Below are positions 7,475 to 15,854 of a stretch of 64,000 nucleotides of DNA, in pieces. Origin of the DNA: Streptomyces sp. NBC_00287 (GTDB lineage: Bacteria > Actinomycetota > Actinomycetes > Streptomycetales > Streptomycetaceae); NCBI RefSeq assembly GCF_036173105.1, contig NZ_CP108053.1, forward strand, positions 5,704,001 to 5,768,000, read 5' to 3'. Position 1 is the first letter of the stretch. Each line of letters opens with the position of its first letter. The translations under genes and the position numbers were made by a program. The notes beneath the pieces were generated by a model. It had not been told where the DNA came from. It saw nothing but the letters and a program-made list of their open reading frames with translations, and did no database searches.

Positions 7475-8539
7475 ATGACACCCTCCGAGCCCGCTGAAAC
7501 CCGGACGACAACCCGCGCGACAGGTCGGTCCGCGCAGACCGCGACGCTCGCCGAGATCGCCCGCGAGGCCGGCGTCTCGGCGCCGACTGTTTCGAAGGTC
7601 CTCAACGGCAGAGCCGATGTCGCCCCCGCCACCCGCAGCCGGGTCGAGGACCTGCTGCGCGCCCACGGCTACCGGCGCCGGCGCGCCGAGGCCAGCCGTT
7701 CACCCCTCATCGACCTGGTCTTCCACGAGCTGGAGAGCGCGTGGGCGATGGAGGTCATCCGGGGTGTGGAGAACGTCGCCCGGGACGCCGGACTGAGCGT
7801 GGTGCTCAGCGAGAGCGCCGGCCGGCTGACCCCCGGGCGCACCTGGGCCGACCAGGTCGCCGCCCGCCGCCCGCACGGCGTGATCCTGGTGCTGTCGGGA
7901 CTCGACGAGTCCCAGCGCGCCCTGCTCATGAGCCGCTCCATCCCGTTCGTGGTGATGGACCCGGCCGGCGACCCGGGCGCGGACGTGCCGTCCATCGGCG
8001 CCACGAACTGGCAGGGCGGGCTCGCCGCCACCCGGCATCTGGTCGAGCTCGGGCACACCCGGATCGGCGCCATCACCGGACCGTCCCGGATGATGTGCAG
8101 CCGTGCCCGGATCGACGGCTACCGGGCCGCCCTGGAGACGGCCGGACTCCCGGTCGACCCGGCGCTGATCCGGCCCGGCGACTTCCACCACGAGACCGGT
8201 TACCGGGAGGGCCTGAAGCTGCTGCGCGGCCCGGACCGGCCCACCGCCGTCTTCGCCGGCAACGACCTCCAGGCGCTCGGCCTGTACGAGGCCGCGCGCG
8301 AACTGGGCCTGCGCATCCCCGAGGACCTGAGCGTCGTCGGCTTCGACGATCTGCCGGTCGCCCGCTGGGTCGGACCGCCGCTGACGACCGTACGGCAGCC
8401 GCTGACCGAGATGGCCGAGGCGGCCGCCAAGCTGGTGCTGGACCTCGCCAAGGAGGACGGCGACCCGGCGGCGACCCGGGTGGAACTGGCCACGAGCCTG
8501 GTGGTGCGCAGCAGTACCGGTGCGCCTCCGGCGGTTTGA
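7475..8539 (+). CDS. LacI-family transcriptional regulator of xylan genes
   Basis: A 354-residue repressor. The helix-turn-helix spans ATLAEIAREAGVSAPTVSKVLNGRADVAPATR at about residues 23-54, followed by the hinge helix region and a periplasmic-binding-protein-like sugar domain (SIPFVVMDPAG, GHTRIGAITGP, AVFAGNDLQALGLYEA, LSVVGFDDLP). It stands between the divergent GH3 gene and the xylanase gene, both with related palindromes, so it most likely represses them until a xylo-oligosaccharide is bound. Related Streptomyces regulators of this kind (BxlR/XlnR type) are known; the ligand here is inferred. Confidence 0.92.
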   Translation: MTPSEPAETRTTTRATGRSAQTATLAEIAREAGVSAPTVSKVLNGRADVAPATRSRVEDLLRAHGYRRRRAEASRSPLIDLVFHELESAWAMEVIRGVENVARDAGLSVVLSESAGRLTPGRTWADQVAARRPHGVILVLSGLDESQRALLMSRSIPFVVMDPAGDPGADVPSIGATNWQGGLAATRHLVELGHTRIGAITGPSRMMCSRARIDGYRAALETAGLPVDPALIRPGDFHHETGYREGLKLLRGPDRPTAVFAGNDLQALGLYEAARELGLRIPEDLSVVGFDDLPVARWVGPPLTTVRQPLTEMAEAAAKLVLDLAKEDGDPAATRVELATSLVVRSSTGAPPAV

Positions 8540-8550
8540 GGGGTCTTGTA

Positions 8551-8579
8551 TTGACGGGCGATCGGTGTCCCCGCACACT
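8551..8579 (+). promoter_or_regulatory. putative promoter of the xylanase gene
   Basis: TTGACG (8551-8556), 17-base spacer, CACACT (8574-8579). The operator palindromes lie just downstream of the expected start of transcription, where a bound repressor would block RNA polymerase. Confidence 0.5.
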
Positions 8580-8593
8580 GCTCCGAAGCCAAT

Positions 8594-8617
8594 CGGTTGC
8601 ACAACCGAAACTTTCGG
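8594..8617. promoter_or_regulatory. two overlapping palindromes, xylanase operator
   Basis: CGGTTG-CA-CAACCG (8594-8607) is immediately overlapped by CCGAAA-C-TTTCGG (8605-8617). The second contains the CGAAANTTTCG element known upstream of several Streptomyces xylanase genes. Its right arm runs into the ribosome-binding site GGAGG (8616-8620) of the xylanase gene, so repressor binding would sit directly on the translation start region of the DNA. Confidence 0.75.
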
Positions 8618-8628
8618 AGGCACCCGCA

Positions 8629-9966
8629 ATGAGATCTCTGAGAACCGGCTTATCCCTGGCATCCCTCGTCTCCGGCCTCGCGCTGCTGCTCGGCGCACCC
8701 CCGGCGCAGGCCGCCGACGCCCCGCTGCGCGATCTCGCCGACGCCAAGAGCAAGGTCATCGGCACCGCTGTGACCGGCTCCAAACTCACCGGCACCTACG
8801 GCGAGATCGCCGCCCGCGAGTTCAACGCGCTCACCCCCGGCAACGCCATGAAGTGGGGCTCGGTCGAGCCGACCCGGGGCACCTTCAACTGGGCCGAGGC
8901 CGACCAGATCGTCAACTTCGCCGAGGCCAACGGCCAGCAGGTGCGCGGCCACACCCTGGTCTGGCACAGCCAGAATCCGAGCTGGCTGACGAACGGCACC
9001 TGGACCACCGCCGAACTGCGTCAGCTCATGACCGACCACATCGCCACCGAGGTCGGCCGCTACAAGGGGCGGCTGGAGACCTGGGACGTCGTCAACGAGC
9101 CGTTCAATGAGGACGGCACCTACCGGCAGACCCTCTGGTACAACGGCCTCGGCGCCGACTACATCGCCGAGGCCTTGACCGCGGCCCGCGCGGCCGACCC
9201 GAGCGCCAAGCTGTACATCAACGACTACAACGTCGAGGGCGTCAACGCGAAGTCCACCGCCCTGTACAACCTGGTCAAGTCCCTGAAGGAGCGCGGCGTC
9301 CCGATCGACGGCGTCGGACTCCAGGCCCACCTCATCCTCGGCCAGGTGCCGGCCACGCTCCAGCAGAACATCCAGCGCTTCGCCGACCTCGGCCTCGACG
9401 TGGCGATCACCGAGCTGGACATCCGGATGAACCTTCCCTCGGACAGCGCCAAGCTCGCCCAGCAGGCCGCCGAGTACAAGCAGGTCATGAACGCCTGCGT
9501 GGCCGTGGCCCGCTGCGTCGGCGTCACCGTCTGGGGCTTCACCGACTCCGACTCCTGGATCCCGGACACCTTCCCCGGCCAGGGCGCGGCGACGCCGTAC
9601 GACGAGAACTTCGCGCCGAAACCGGCGTACCACGCCATCGCGGAGGCACTCGGCGGTACGACCACACCGCCGACCGGTTGCACGGTGACGTACAGCGTCG
9701 TCCACCAGTGGAACGGCGGCTTCACGGGGCAGGTGCGGATCGACTGCTCCGGGGCCTCGCTGGCGTCCTGGAAGGCGAACTGGACGTTCGGCGCGGGCCA
9801 GCAGCTCACTCAGGCCTGGAATGCGAACTGCACCCAGTCGGGGTCGGCGGTCAATTGCTCCAACGCCTCCTACAACGGCACCGTGCCGGACGGTGGTTCG
9901 GTGACCTTCGGCTTCAACGCGTCCTGGAGCGGGAGCAATCCGGTGCCGGTAGTGACCCTGGGCTGA
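8629..9966 (+). CDS. secreted GH10 endo-1,4-beta-xylanase with CBM2
   Basis: A 445-residue exported enzyme that cuts the xylan backbone. A Sec signal peptide ends at about APPAQAADA (residue 31). The GH10 barrel follows, with the acid/base Glu in WDVVNEPFNED and the nucleophile Glu in DVAITELDIRM, plus HTLVWHSQNPSWL and VWGFTDSDSWIPD. After a short Thr/Pro linker (GGTTTPPTGC) comes a C-terminal carbohydrate-binding module of family 2 (VTYSVVHQWNGGFTGQVRI to the end), with its usual Cys pair. The ATG at 8629 has GGAGG; it is preferred because it begins the signal peptide. Control by the adjacent LacI protein is likely. Confidence 0.95.
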   Translation: MRSLRTGLSLASLVSGLALLLGAPPAQAADAPLRDLADAKSKVIGTAVTGSKLTGTYGEIAAREFNALTPGNAMKWGSVEPTRGTFNWAEADQIVNFAEANGQQVRGHTLVWHSQNPSWLTNGTWTTAELRQLMTDHIATEVGRYKGRLETWDVVNEPFNEDGTYRQTLWYNGLGADYIAEALTAARAADPSAKLYINDYNVEGVNAKSTALYNLVKSLKERGVPIDGVGLQAHLILGQVPATLQQNIQRFADLGLDVAITELDIRMNLPSDSAKLAQQAAEYKQVMNACVAVARCVGVTVWGFTDSDSWIPDTFPGQGAATPYDENFAPKPAYHAIAEALGGTTTPPTGCTVTYSVVHQWNGGFTGQVRIDCSGASLASWKANWTFGAGQQLTQAWNANCTQSGSAVNCSNASYNGTVPDGGSVTFGFNASWSGSNPVPVVTLG

Positions 9967-10039
9967 GAAGTCTGAGAATTTCCGAAGAAAGCGGTCCCGC
10001 GGGCGTTCGCCGTAACAATTCGGACGTACGTTCCTGTCC

Positions 10040-11071
10040 GTGACGGGAGACGACGAGGCAAGACCAGTGGGCCGGCGGTCGAGAGCGCTGAAGGCCGCCG
10101 GCCTCGCACTCGCGGGTGCGCTGGTCCTGGCCGCCGCCGCGGCGGGCTGGGCGTACTGGCAGCTCAACGACAACATCAAGAGCGTCGACATCAACAGCGC
10201 GCTCGGCGACAACCGGCCGGCGAAGGCGACACCCTCCCCCGAGGCGTCCGCCGAGGAACTGCCCACCGAGGCCCTGAACATCCTGGTCCTCGGCTCCGAC
10301 TCGCGCAGCGGCGCGGAGAACCAGGCGCTCGGCGGCGGCGACAGCACCGGCGCCCGCTCCGACACCGCGATGGTGGTCCACCTCGACGCGGGACGGTCCG
10401 AGGCGACGGTGGTGAGCATCCCGCGCGACACCCTCGTCACCCGTCCCTCCTGCCCGCTGGAGGACGGCGGTTCGACCGAGGTCGCCTACAACGCGATGTT
10501 CAACAGCGCCTACGCGGTGGGCGGTCCCGTCTGCGCGGTGAAGACGGTCGAGTCGATGACGAACGTCCGCATGGACCACTACATCGAGATCGATTTCGCG
10601 GGCTTCGCGAAGCTGGTGGACGCGCTCGGCGGGGTCACGGTCACCACCGAGGAGGACATCGACGACGAGGACAGCCACCTCACGCTGGAGGCCGGCACCC
10701 ACCATCTCGACGGCGAGCAGGCCCTCGCCCTCGCCCGCACCCGGCACGGCATAGGCGACGGCAGCGATCTGGGCCGCATAGGCCTCCAGCAGCAGCTGGT
10801 GAAGGCGCTGCTGGAGCAGATGTCGGCGACCAGTCTGCTCACCGACCCCGCCCAGCTGTACCGGGTCGCCGACGCGGTCACCGGCAGCCTCACGACGGAC
10901 ACGGGCCTGGACTCCCTGACCGAGCTGACCGGCCTCGGCCGGAGCCTGCAGGCCCTGTCGGCCGACTCGGTGCGGACGGTGACCATGCCCGTCGTACCGG
11001 CGCCGTCGGACGCCAACCGGGTGGTGGCGGAGGAGCCGGAGGCGGGCGAGCTGTGGGAGTCGCTGCGCTGA
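10040..11071 (+). CDS. LytR-CpsA-Psr (LCP) family envelope protein
   Basis: A 343-residue protein with one N-terminal membrane anchor (AGLALAGALVLAAAAAGWAYW) and an extracytoplasmic LCP domain starting at LNILVLGSDSR. Family landmarks include RSDTAMVVHLDA, VVSIPRDTLV, NAMFNSAYAVGG, YIEIDFAGFAKLVDALGGV and the LARTRHGIGDGSDLGRIGLQQQ segment with the phosphate-binding Arg residues. LCP enzymes transfer glycopolymers from lipid carriers to peptidoglycan. GTG at 10040 is the start. It follows the xylanase gene by 73 bases but is unlikely to be functionally linked. Confidence 0.92.
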   Translation: MTGDDEARPVGRRSRALKAAGLALAGALVLAAAAAGWAYWQLNDNIKSVDINSALGDNRPAKATPSPEASAEELPTEALNILVLGSDSRSGAENQALGGGDSTGARSDTAMVVHLDAGRSEATVVSIPRDTLVTRPSCPLEDGGSTEVAYNAMFNSAYAVGGPVCAVKTVESMTNVRMDHYIEIDFAGFAKLVDALGGVTVTTEEDIDDEDSHLTLEAGTHHLDGEQALALARTRHGIGDGSDLGRIGLQQQLVKALLEQMSATSLLTDPAQLYRVADAVTGSLTTDTGLDSLTELTGLGRSLQALSADSVRTVTMPVVPAPSDANRVVAEEPEAGELWESLR

Positions 11072-11091
11072 AGAAGTTTTTTCGGCGAGGG

Positions 11092-11118
11092 TGTCGATCC
11101 GGGCGGCTGCCGTTCGAC
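11092..11118 (+). promoter_or_regulatory. putative ECF42-type promoter upstream of the DGPF gene
   Basis: TGTCGA (11092-11097), 17 bases, CGAC (11115-11118). I recall that ECF42 sigma factors of Streptomyces recognise TGTCGA at -35 and CGA/TC at -10 before DGPF genes, which this fits; the sigma gene lies just downstream, so the pair would be autoregulated. Confidence 0.6.
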
Positions 11119-11171
11119 GCAGGGGTGAGAGGCGGGGAGTGACCCCGCCGCTTCGAACCCGAGGAGTCACC

Positions 11172-11528
11172 ATGCCCCGCTACCTGTCACTCGTGCAGAT
11201 CGACGAGAAGAACGCGCCCGCCGAGGGCCCCAGCGAAGCCCTGATGCAGCGCATGGGGGAGCTGATCGAGGAGATGACCAAGGCCGGGGTGCTGCTCGAC
11301 ACCGCCGGGCTCACCCCCACCGCCCAAGGCGTCCGGGTGCACTACCAGGGCGGCGAGACGTCCGTCATCGACGGGCCGTTCACCGAGGCCAAGGAGGTCG
11401 TGGGAGGGTATGCGCTCATGCAGTGCAAGGACCGGGCCGAGGCGATCGAGTGGACCAAGCGGTTCCTGAAGGTCCACGAGCCGCACTGGAGCGTGACCTG
11501 CGAGGTGCGCGAGGTCATGGAGGGCTGA
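11172..11528 (+). CDS. YCII-related/DGPF-domain protein
   Basis: A 118-residue dimeric alpha-beta barrel protein of the DGPF family. The name-giving motif appears as VIDGPFTEAKEVVGGYALMQC at about residues 58-78. The enzymatic role of this family is unknown. GAGGAG precedes the ATG at 11172, a better start than the in-frame ATG at 11091. It is followed after 39 bases by an ECF42-type sigma factor; this pairing is a conserved arrangement in actinobacteria, where the sigma factor drives the DGPF genes. Confidence 0.9.
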   Translation: MPRYLSLVQIDEKNAPAEGPSEALMQRMGELIEEMTKAGVLLDTAGLTPTAQGVRVHYQGGETSVIDGPFTEAKEVVGGYALMQCKDRAEAIEWTKRFLKVHEPHWSVTCEVREVMEG

Positions 11529-11567
11529 GCTTGGCCGCTGCCCCGTACGGGTGTCTGATGGTGGGCT

Positions 11568-12818
11568 GTGACACCACAGCCCACCGCCGACCCCCGCGGT
11601 GCCGTAGAGACCGTCTTCCGTATCGAGTCCCCGCGGATCGTCGCCGCCGTCGCCCGTGTGGTCCGGGACGTCGGCCTCGCCGAGGAGCTCGCGCAGGACG
11701 CCCTGGTCGCCGCGCTGGAGCAGTGGCCGCGGGAGGGCGTGCCCGACAACCCGGGCGCCTGGCTCATGGCCACCGCCCGGCGCCGCGCCGTGGACCTGAT
11801 CCGGCGCCGCGAGAACTACGCCCGCAAGCTGGCCGAGATCGGCCGCAGCCTGCCCGAGGCGGCCCCGCCCGAGGAACCCGCCGACCCGGACGACATCGAC
11901 GACGACCTGCTCCGGCTGATCTTCACCACCTGCCACCCGGTGCTGTCCACCGAGGCCCGGATCGCCCTCACCCTGCGCCTCGTCGGCGGCCTGACCACAC
12001 CGGAGATCGCCCGCGCGTTCCTGGTGCCCGAGGCCACGCTCGCCCAGCGCATCGTCCGCGCCAAACGCACCCTCGCCACCAAGAACATCGCCATCGAAGT
12101 CCCCTACGGCCCCGACCGCGAGGCCCGCCTCGGCTCCGTCCTGGACGTCATCTACCTGATCTTCAACGAGGGTTACGCCGCCACCGCCGGCGACGACTGG
12201 CTGCGCCCGTCCCTGTGCGAGGACGCCCTGCGCCTGGCCCGCGTGCTCTCCGCCCTGATGCCCAAGGAACCCGAAGTCCACGGCCTCACCTCGCTGTTGG
12301 AGTTCCAGGCCTCCCGCGCCGCCGCCCGCACCGGACCGGACGGCGAACCGGTCCTCCTCAAGGACCAGAACCGCAGCCGCTGGAACCGCATGCTCATCGC
12401 CCGCGGCATCAAGGCCCTGGCCCGCGCCGACGCCACCGGCAGCCCCGGCCGCTACACCCTCCAGGCCGCCATCGCCGCCTGCCACGCGCACGCGTACACC
12501 TACGAGGAGACCGACTGGCGTTCCATCGCCACCCTCTACGCCCTGCTCGCCGCCCGAGCCCCCTCCCCGGTCGTCGAACTCAACCGAGCCGTTGCGGTCT
12601 CCATGGCCGACGGCCCGGCCCCGGCCCTGAAGATCGTCGACGCCCTCGCGGACGAACCGGCCCTGCGCGACTACCACTTGCTCCCGAGCGTCCGAGGCGA
12701 CCTGCTGCAACGCCTCGGCCGTACGGAGGAGGCGCGGGCGGAGTTCGAACGGGCGGCTTCCCTGACCCGCAACGAGCGGGAGCGGGAGCTGTTGCTGCGC
12801 AGGGCTCAGGCGGGCTGA
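11568..12818 (+). CDS. ECF42-type RNA polymerase sigma factor with C-terminal extension
   Basis: A 416-residue sigma factor. Sigma region 2 is near the N terminus (EELAQDALVAALEQWPREG, PGAWLMATARRRAVDLIRR), region 4 is around residues 125-175 (ALTLRLVGGLTTPEIARAFLVPEATLAQRI), and about 230 further residues form a TPR-like helical extension ending in RTEEARAEFERAASL. Such an extension, and the neighbouring DGPF gene, are hallmarks of group ECF42. No anti-sigma factor is nearby; in this group the extension itself is thought to be needed for activity. The 3' end overlaps the convergent methyltransferase gene by 13 bases. Confidence 0.92.
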   Translation: MTPQPTADPRGAVETVFRIESPRIVAAVARVVRDVGLAEELAQDALVAALEQWPREGVPDNPGAWLMATARRRAVDLIRRRENYARKLAEIGRSLPEAAPPEEPADPDDIDDDLLRLIFTTCHPVLSTEARIALTLRLVGGLTTPEIARAFLVPEATLAQRIVRAKRTLATKNIAIEVPYGPDREARLGSVLDVIYLIFNEGYAATAGDDWLRPSLCEDALRLARVLSALMPKEPEVHGLTSLLEFQASRAAARTGPDGEPVLLKDQNRSRWNRMLIARGIKALARADATGSPGRYTLQAAIAACHAHAYTYEETDWRSIATLYALLAARAPSPVVELNRAVAVSMADGPAPALKIVDALADEPALRDYHLLPSVRGDLLQRLGRTEEARAEFERAASLTRNERERELLLRRAQAG

Positions 12819-13966
12819 CCCACCAGCATCGTGGGAGCGCCGTGCACCCGGGTCAGGAACACCGTCGCGGAGTGGGGCCCCTGCGGCTTGACCTTCTTGC
12901 GCAACTCCTCCGGCTCGACGGCGGATCCGCGCTTCTTGACGGTGAGGATGCCGACCTCACGCTCCCGTAGCAGGGCCTTCAACTTCTTGACGCTGAAGGG
13001 GAGTTGATCGGTGATCTCGTACGGCGTCGCGAAGGGCGTGGGGCGCAGTTCGTCGGCGGTGATGTAGGCGATGGTCGCGTCGATGAGCCCGCCGTCCAGC
13101 GAGTCGGCGACCTCGGCGACCAGATGCGAACGGATGACGGCGCCATCGGGCTCGTACAAATACCGCCCGACGGGCCGGACTCCGGGGTCGGGCAGGCCTC
13201 GGGAGAGGAGGGTGCGCGGTCCGGGCAGCAGCGTCGCTCTGATCGCCCCTGGCGCGGTCCCGAACCACAGCACCGCCTCCTTCACATCCCCGCCGTCCGA
13301 GATCCACTCTGCCTCGGCCGGGCCGGGGATCGCCTCGTGCGGGATGCCCGGGGCGATCTTCAGGGCGGCGTGCGGGGCCTTGGCGGCGGCCTGGACGGCC
13401 CAGGAGAGGGGCGGCGAGTAGGCCTCGGGATCGAAGATGCGGCCCCTGCCGCCTCTGCGTGCCGGGTCCACGAACACCGCGTCGTACCCGGCGGTGTCCA
13501 CCTCCGTCACGTCCGCCTCGCGCACCTCGATGAGGTCGGCGAGGCCGAGCGCGTCGGCGTTGGCGCGGGCGACGGCCGCCGTCAGGGGGTCCCGGTCCAC
13601 GGCCAGCACCCGGATCCCGGCCCGCGCCAGCGCGAGGGCGTCCCCGCCGATCCCGCAGCACAGGTCGGCGAGTGAGGTGACGCCCAGCTCCCGGAAGCGC
13701 TCGGCGCGGTACGTCGCCACGCTCGCCCGCGTCGACTGCTCCACCCCGTTCGGCGTGAAGTACATCCGGTGCGCGTCCTCGGCGCCGAACTTCGCCTCCG
13801 CCCGCTGCCGCAGCCGCGCCTGTCCGAGCGCCGCGGACACCAGCTCGGCGGGGTGGTCCCGGCGCAGCCGGGTGGCGACGGCGAGTTCGTCGGCGGGGGC
13901 GGTGCCGCGCACTTCGTCGAGGAGGGCGCGGCCCTCGGGGGTGAGGAGGGGGGCGAGGTCGTTCAC
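12806..13966 (-). CDS. class I SAM-dependent methyltransferase with THUMP-like C-terminal domain
   Basis: A 386-residue protein. The SAM-binding motif I is LADLCCGIGGDALALA, motif II is VLAVDRDPLTAAVARANA, and the catalytic-loop position carries FVDPARRGGRGRIFDP. The C-terminal region (FSVKKLKALLREREVGILTVKKRG) matches the THUMP-like domain often found in actinobacterial members. The target, probably an RNA, is unknown. GTG at 13966 is used; the much longer open frame upstream of it is antisense to the deacetylase gene. It is transcribed divergently from the deacetylase pair. Confidence 0.85.
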   Translation of the reverse strand: MNDLAPLLTPEGRALLDEVRGTAPADELAVATRLRRDHPAELVSAALGQARLRQRAEAKFGAEDAHRMYFTPNGVEQSTRASVATYRAERFRELGVTSLADLCCGIGGDALALARAGIRVLAVDRDPLTAAVARANADALGLADLIEVREADVTEVDTAGYDAVFVDPARRGGRGRIFDPEAYSPPLSWAVQAAAKAPHAALKIAPGIPHEAIPGPAEAEWISDGGDVKEAVLWFGTAPGAIRATLLPGPRTLLSRGLPDPGVRPVGRYLYEPDGAVIRSHLVAEVADSLDGGLIDATIAYITADELRPTPFATPYEITDQLPFSVKKLKALLREREVGILTVKKRGSAVEPEELRKKVKPQGPHSATVFLTRVHGAPTMLVGQPA

Positions 13967-14056
13967 CGGGTCATTGTGGGCCAGTCGGTGGATGGTGCGC
14001 CTGCGGCGGAGGTGTCGGCCGGGGATCGGGGCGGGGGCCTGGGAGGATCCGGCTCC

Positions 14057-14974
14057 ATGCGAGTAGTAGTACAAAATGATAAAAATAGGCCCATTCGAGG
14101 GCTGCGGATCCGCGGCGGAATCGCCGTGCTCGCCGTCGCCGCCATCGCCTCCGGCTGCGCCGAGGGCACCGGCTCCAAGGCCCGCCCGGCCCCCGGCCAG
14201 CAGCCCCTCCTGGCGCCGCCCGCCCGCGCCCTGGACTCCTACGCCACCAAGCTGCGCGCCTCCGTCGCCATGGCGAAGCGATGGGGCCTGCGGAGCGCCC
14301 CGCTGGTACCCCCGGCGCCGCCCGCGAAGAAGCCGAGAATCACCACCCGCAAGGGCTTCGAGGTCGACGGACACGCCGAAGACAACCTGCCCCCGGTCTT
14401 CACCACGATCCCCACCGAGCAGAAGATCGTCTTCCTCACCATCGACGACGGCGCCGAGAAGGACCCGGCGTTCCTGCGCATGATGACCGAGCTGAAGATC
14501 CCGTACACCGCCTTCCTCAGCGACTACCTGGTGAAGGAGGACTACGGCTACTTCAAGCGCATGCAGGTGCGAGGGGTCGGCCTCAACAACCACACCCTCC
14601 ATCACCCCTTCATGCCCGGCCTGTCCTACGCCCGCCAGAAGCGCGAGATCTGCGGGATGCAGGACGTGATCGAGAGGCGGTACGGCAAACGGCCCGTCCT
14701 CTTCCGCCCGCCCTTCGGCAGCTACAACGAGAACACCCTGCGCGCCGCCAAGGCCTGCGGCATCACCCACGCGCCCCTGTGGAACGAGGAGGTCTTCGTC
14801 GACCGCTGGGAGTACCGCGAGTGGGACCGGGACATCCACCCCGGCGACATCGTGCTCAGCCACTTCCGGGGCAAGGAGCACTGGAAGGGCACCATGCCCG
14901 ACATGATCCGCCGGTTCCTCGACAAGATCACCGCCAAGGGGTACTCGGTGGCGCGTCTGGAGGACTACCTGTGA
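14057..14974 (+). CDS. lipoprotein polysaccharide deacetylase 1
   Basis: A 305-residue NodB-fold deacetylase anchored as a lipoprotein: hydrophobic signal segment then the lipobox-like IASGC near residue 33. The NodB motifs are FLTIDDGAEKDP (metal-binding Asp, Phe/Tyr replaced by Ile), NNHTLHHPF (HxxxH) and FRPPFGSYN. These enzymes remove acetyl groups from peptidoglycan or other glycans outside the membrane; the substrate is not known. ATG at 14057 with GGAGG upstream. The first codons are unusually AT-rich for this genome (14057-14092). Its stop overlaps the GTG of a second deacetylase gene. Confidence 0.88.
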   Translation: MRVVVQNDKNRPIRGLRIRGGIAVLAVAAIASGCAEGTGSKARPAPGQQPLLAPPARALDSYATKLRASVAMAKRWGLRSAPLVPPAPPAKKPRITTRKGFEVDGHAEDNLPPVFTTIPTEQKIVFLTIDDGAEKDPAFLRMMTELKIPYTAFLSDYLVKEDYGYFKRMQVRGVGLNNHTLHHPFMPGLSYARQKREICGMQDVIERRYGKRPVLFRPPFGSYNENTLRAAKACGITHAPLWNEEVFVDRWEYREWDRDIHPGDIVLSHFRGKEHWKGTMPDMIRRFLDKITAKGYSVARLEDYL

Positions 14975-15666
14975 GGCCCCGGGGCCCGCTCGCCGGGGCG
15001 GTGGCGGCCGTACTCCTGACGGGCTGCGCCCAGGCCGCGGGCCCCTCGGACAGGCCGGGAGAAGAGGCGGTACGCGCTCCCCTGCCGCCGGTGGTGGAGC
15101 ACATCCCGACCCGCGACAAGGTCGTCTTCCTCACCTACGACGACGGCGCCGAACAGGACCCCGCCTTCATCGCCCTGGTCCGTGAACTACGGCTCCCGGT
15201 CGCCATGTTCCTCACCGACAGCGTGGTCGGACCGGGGTACGCCCACTTCGCCCGCCTGCAATCGGTGGGCGCCTCGATCCAGAACCACACCCTCGACCAC
15301 ACGGCCCTGCGCGGCCTGCCGTACGCGGGGCAGCGCGCCGAGATCTGCGGCCAGCAGGACAAACTCCGCGCCCGCTTCGGCGTCCGCCCCCGCCTCTTCC
15401 GCCCACCGCACGGCACGTACGACACGACCACACTCCGCGCGGCGGCCGGCTGCGGGATCTCGGCGGTGGTGCTGTGGCGGGCGGCACTGGGGAGCGACGG
15501 CACCCTGACCTACGCCCGGGGCCCGCACCGCCTGCGCCCCGGCGACATCGTCTCGCTGCCCTCGCAGGACCCGACGGGGGTGCGGCTGGTGGAGCGGACG
15601 AGGCGGTTGCTGGCGGAGATCCGCGAGCGGGGGCTGAAGGTGGGAAAGCTGGAGGATTACCTCTAG
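14971..15666 (+). CDS. lipoprotein polysaccharide deacetylase 2
   Basis: A 231-residue paralogue of the preceding gene, coupled to it by a GTGA overlap (14971-14974). The signal ends in a lipobox (AVLLTGC at about residue 19). NodB motifs are FLTYDDGAEQDP, QNHTLDHTAL and FRPPHGTYD. It is about 75 residues shorter, lacking most of the N-terminal spacer between lipobox and catalytic domain. Both proteins end with the same sequence (LEDYL), so a tandem duplication is likely. Confidence 0.88.
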   Translation: MRPRGPLAGAVAAVLLTGCAQAAGPSDRPGEEAVRAPLPPVVEHIPTRDKVVFLTYDDGAEQDPAFIALVRELRLPVAMFLTDSVVGPGYAHFARLQSVGASIQNHTLDHTALRGLPYAGQRAEICGQQDKLRARFGVRPRLFRPPHGTYDTTTLRAAAGCGISAVVLWRAALGSDGTLTYARGPHRLRPGDIVSLPSQDPTGVRLVERTRRLLAEIRERGLKVGKLEDYL

Positions 15667-15681
15667 CTCCACGGGACGCGA

Positions 15682-15708
15682 TTAGCAGTCCGCTTGACCG
15701 AGTGCTAA
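15682..15708. promoter_or_regulatory. CIRCE operator 1 (HrcA)
   Basis: TTAGCAGTC, 9 bases, GAGTGCTAA. One mismatch from the consensus TTAGCACTC-N9-GAGTGCTAA that HrcA binds. It contains the -35 box TTGACC of the groES promoter in its spacer. Confidence 0.9.
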
Positions 15709-15721
15709 TCACGGTCATAGT
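15694..15721 (+). promoter_or_regulatory. groES promoter
   Basis: TTGACC (15694-15699), 16 bases, CATAGT (15716-15721). The -35 lies inside CIRCE 1 and the expected transcription start is next to CIRCE 2, so HrcA binding would occlude polymerase. Confidence 0.7.
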
Positions 15722-15728
15722 CTCGGCT

Positions 15729-15755
15729 CTGGCACTCCCCACTGGAGAGTGCCAA
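15729..15755. promoter_or_regulatory. CIRCE operator 2 (HrcA)
   Basis: CTGGCACTC, 9 bases, GAGTGCCAA. The 3' arm matches the consensus with one change and the 5' arm with two. Centre-to-centre distance from CIRCE 1 is 47 bases. Transcribed into the groES 5' leader. Confidence 0.85.
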
Positions 15756-15854
15756 CTACGCGACGGGCAGGTCCGGCACCCGCGACGACGGATCCACCTG
15801 GTCGCCACCTCAGACAGTTAACCCCGTGAGATCTCCGAAGGGGGAGGTCGGATC

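Noticed and set aside
5238..7478. 746-codon open frame on the plus strand
   Set aside because: Antisense to the GH3 gene, which has clear motifs throughout; the translated sequence has none.
13967..14881. N-terminal extension of the methyltransferase gene
   Set aside because: The open frame continues antisense to the deacetylase gene without similarity to methyltransferases; GTG 13966 begins the family core.
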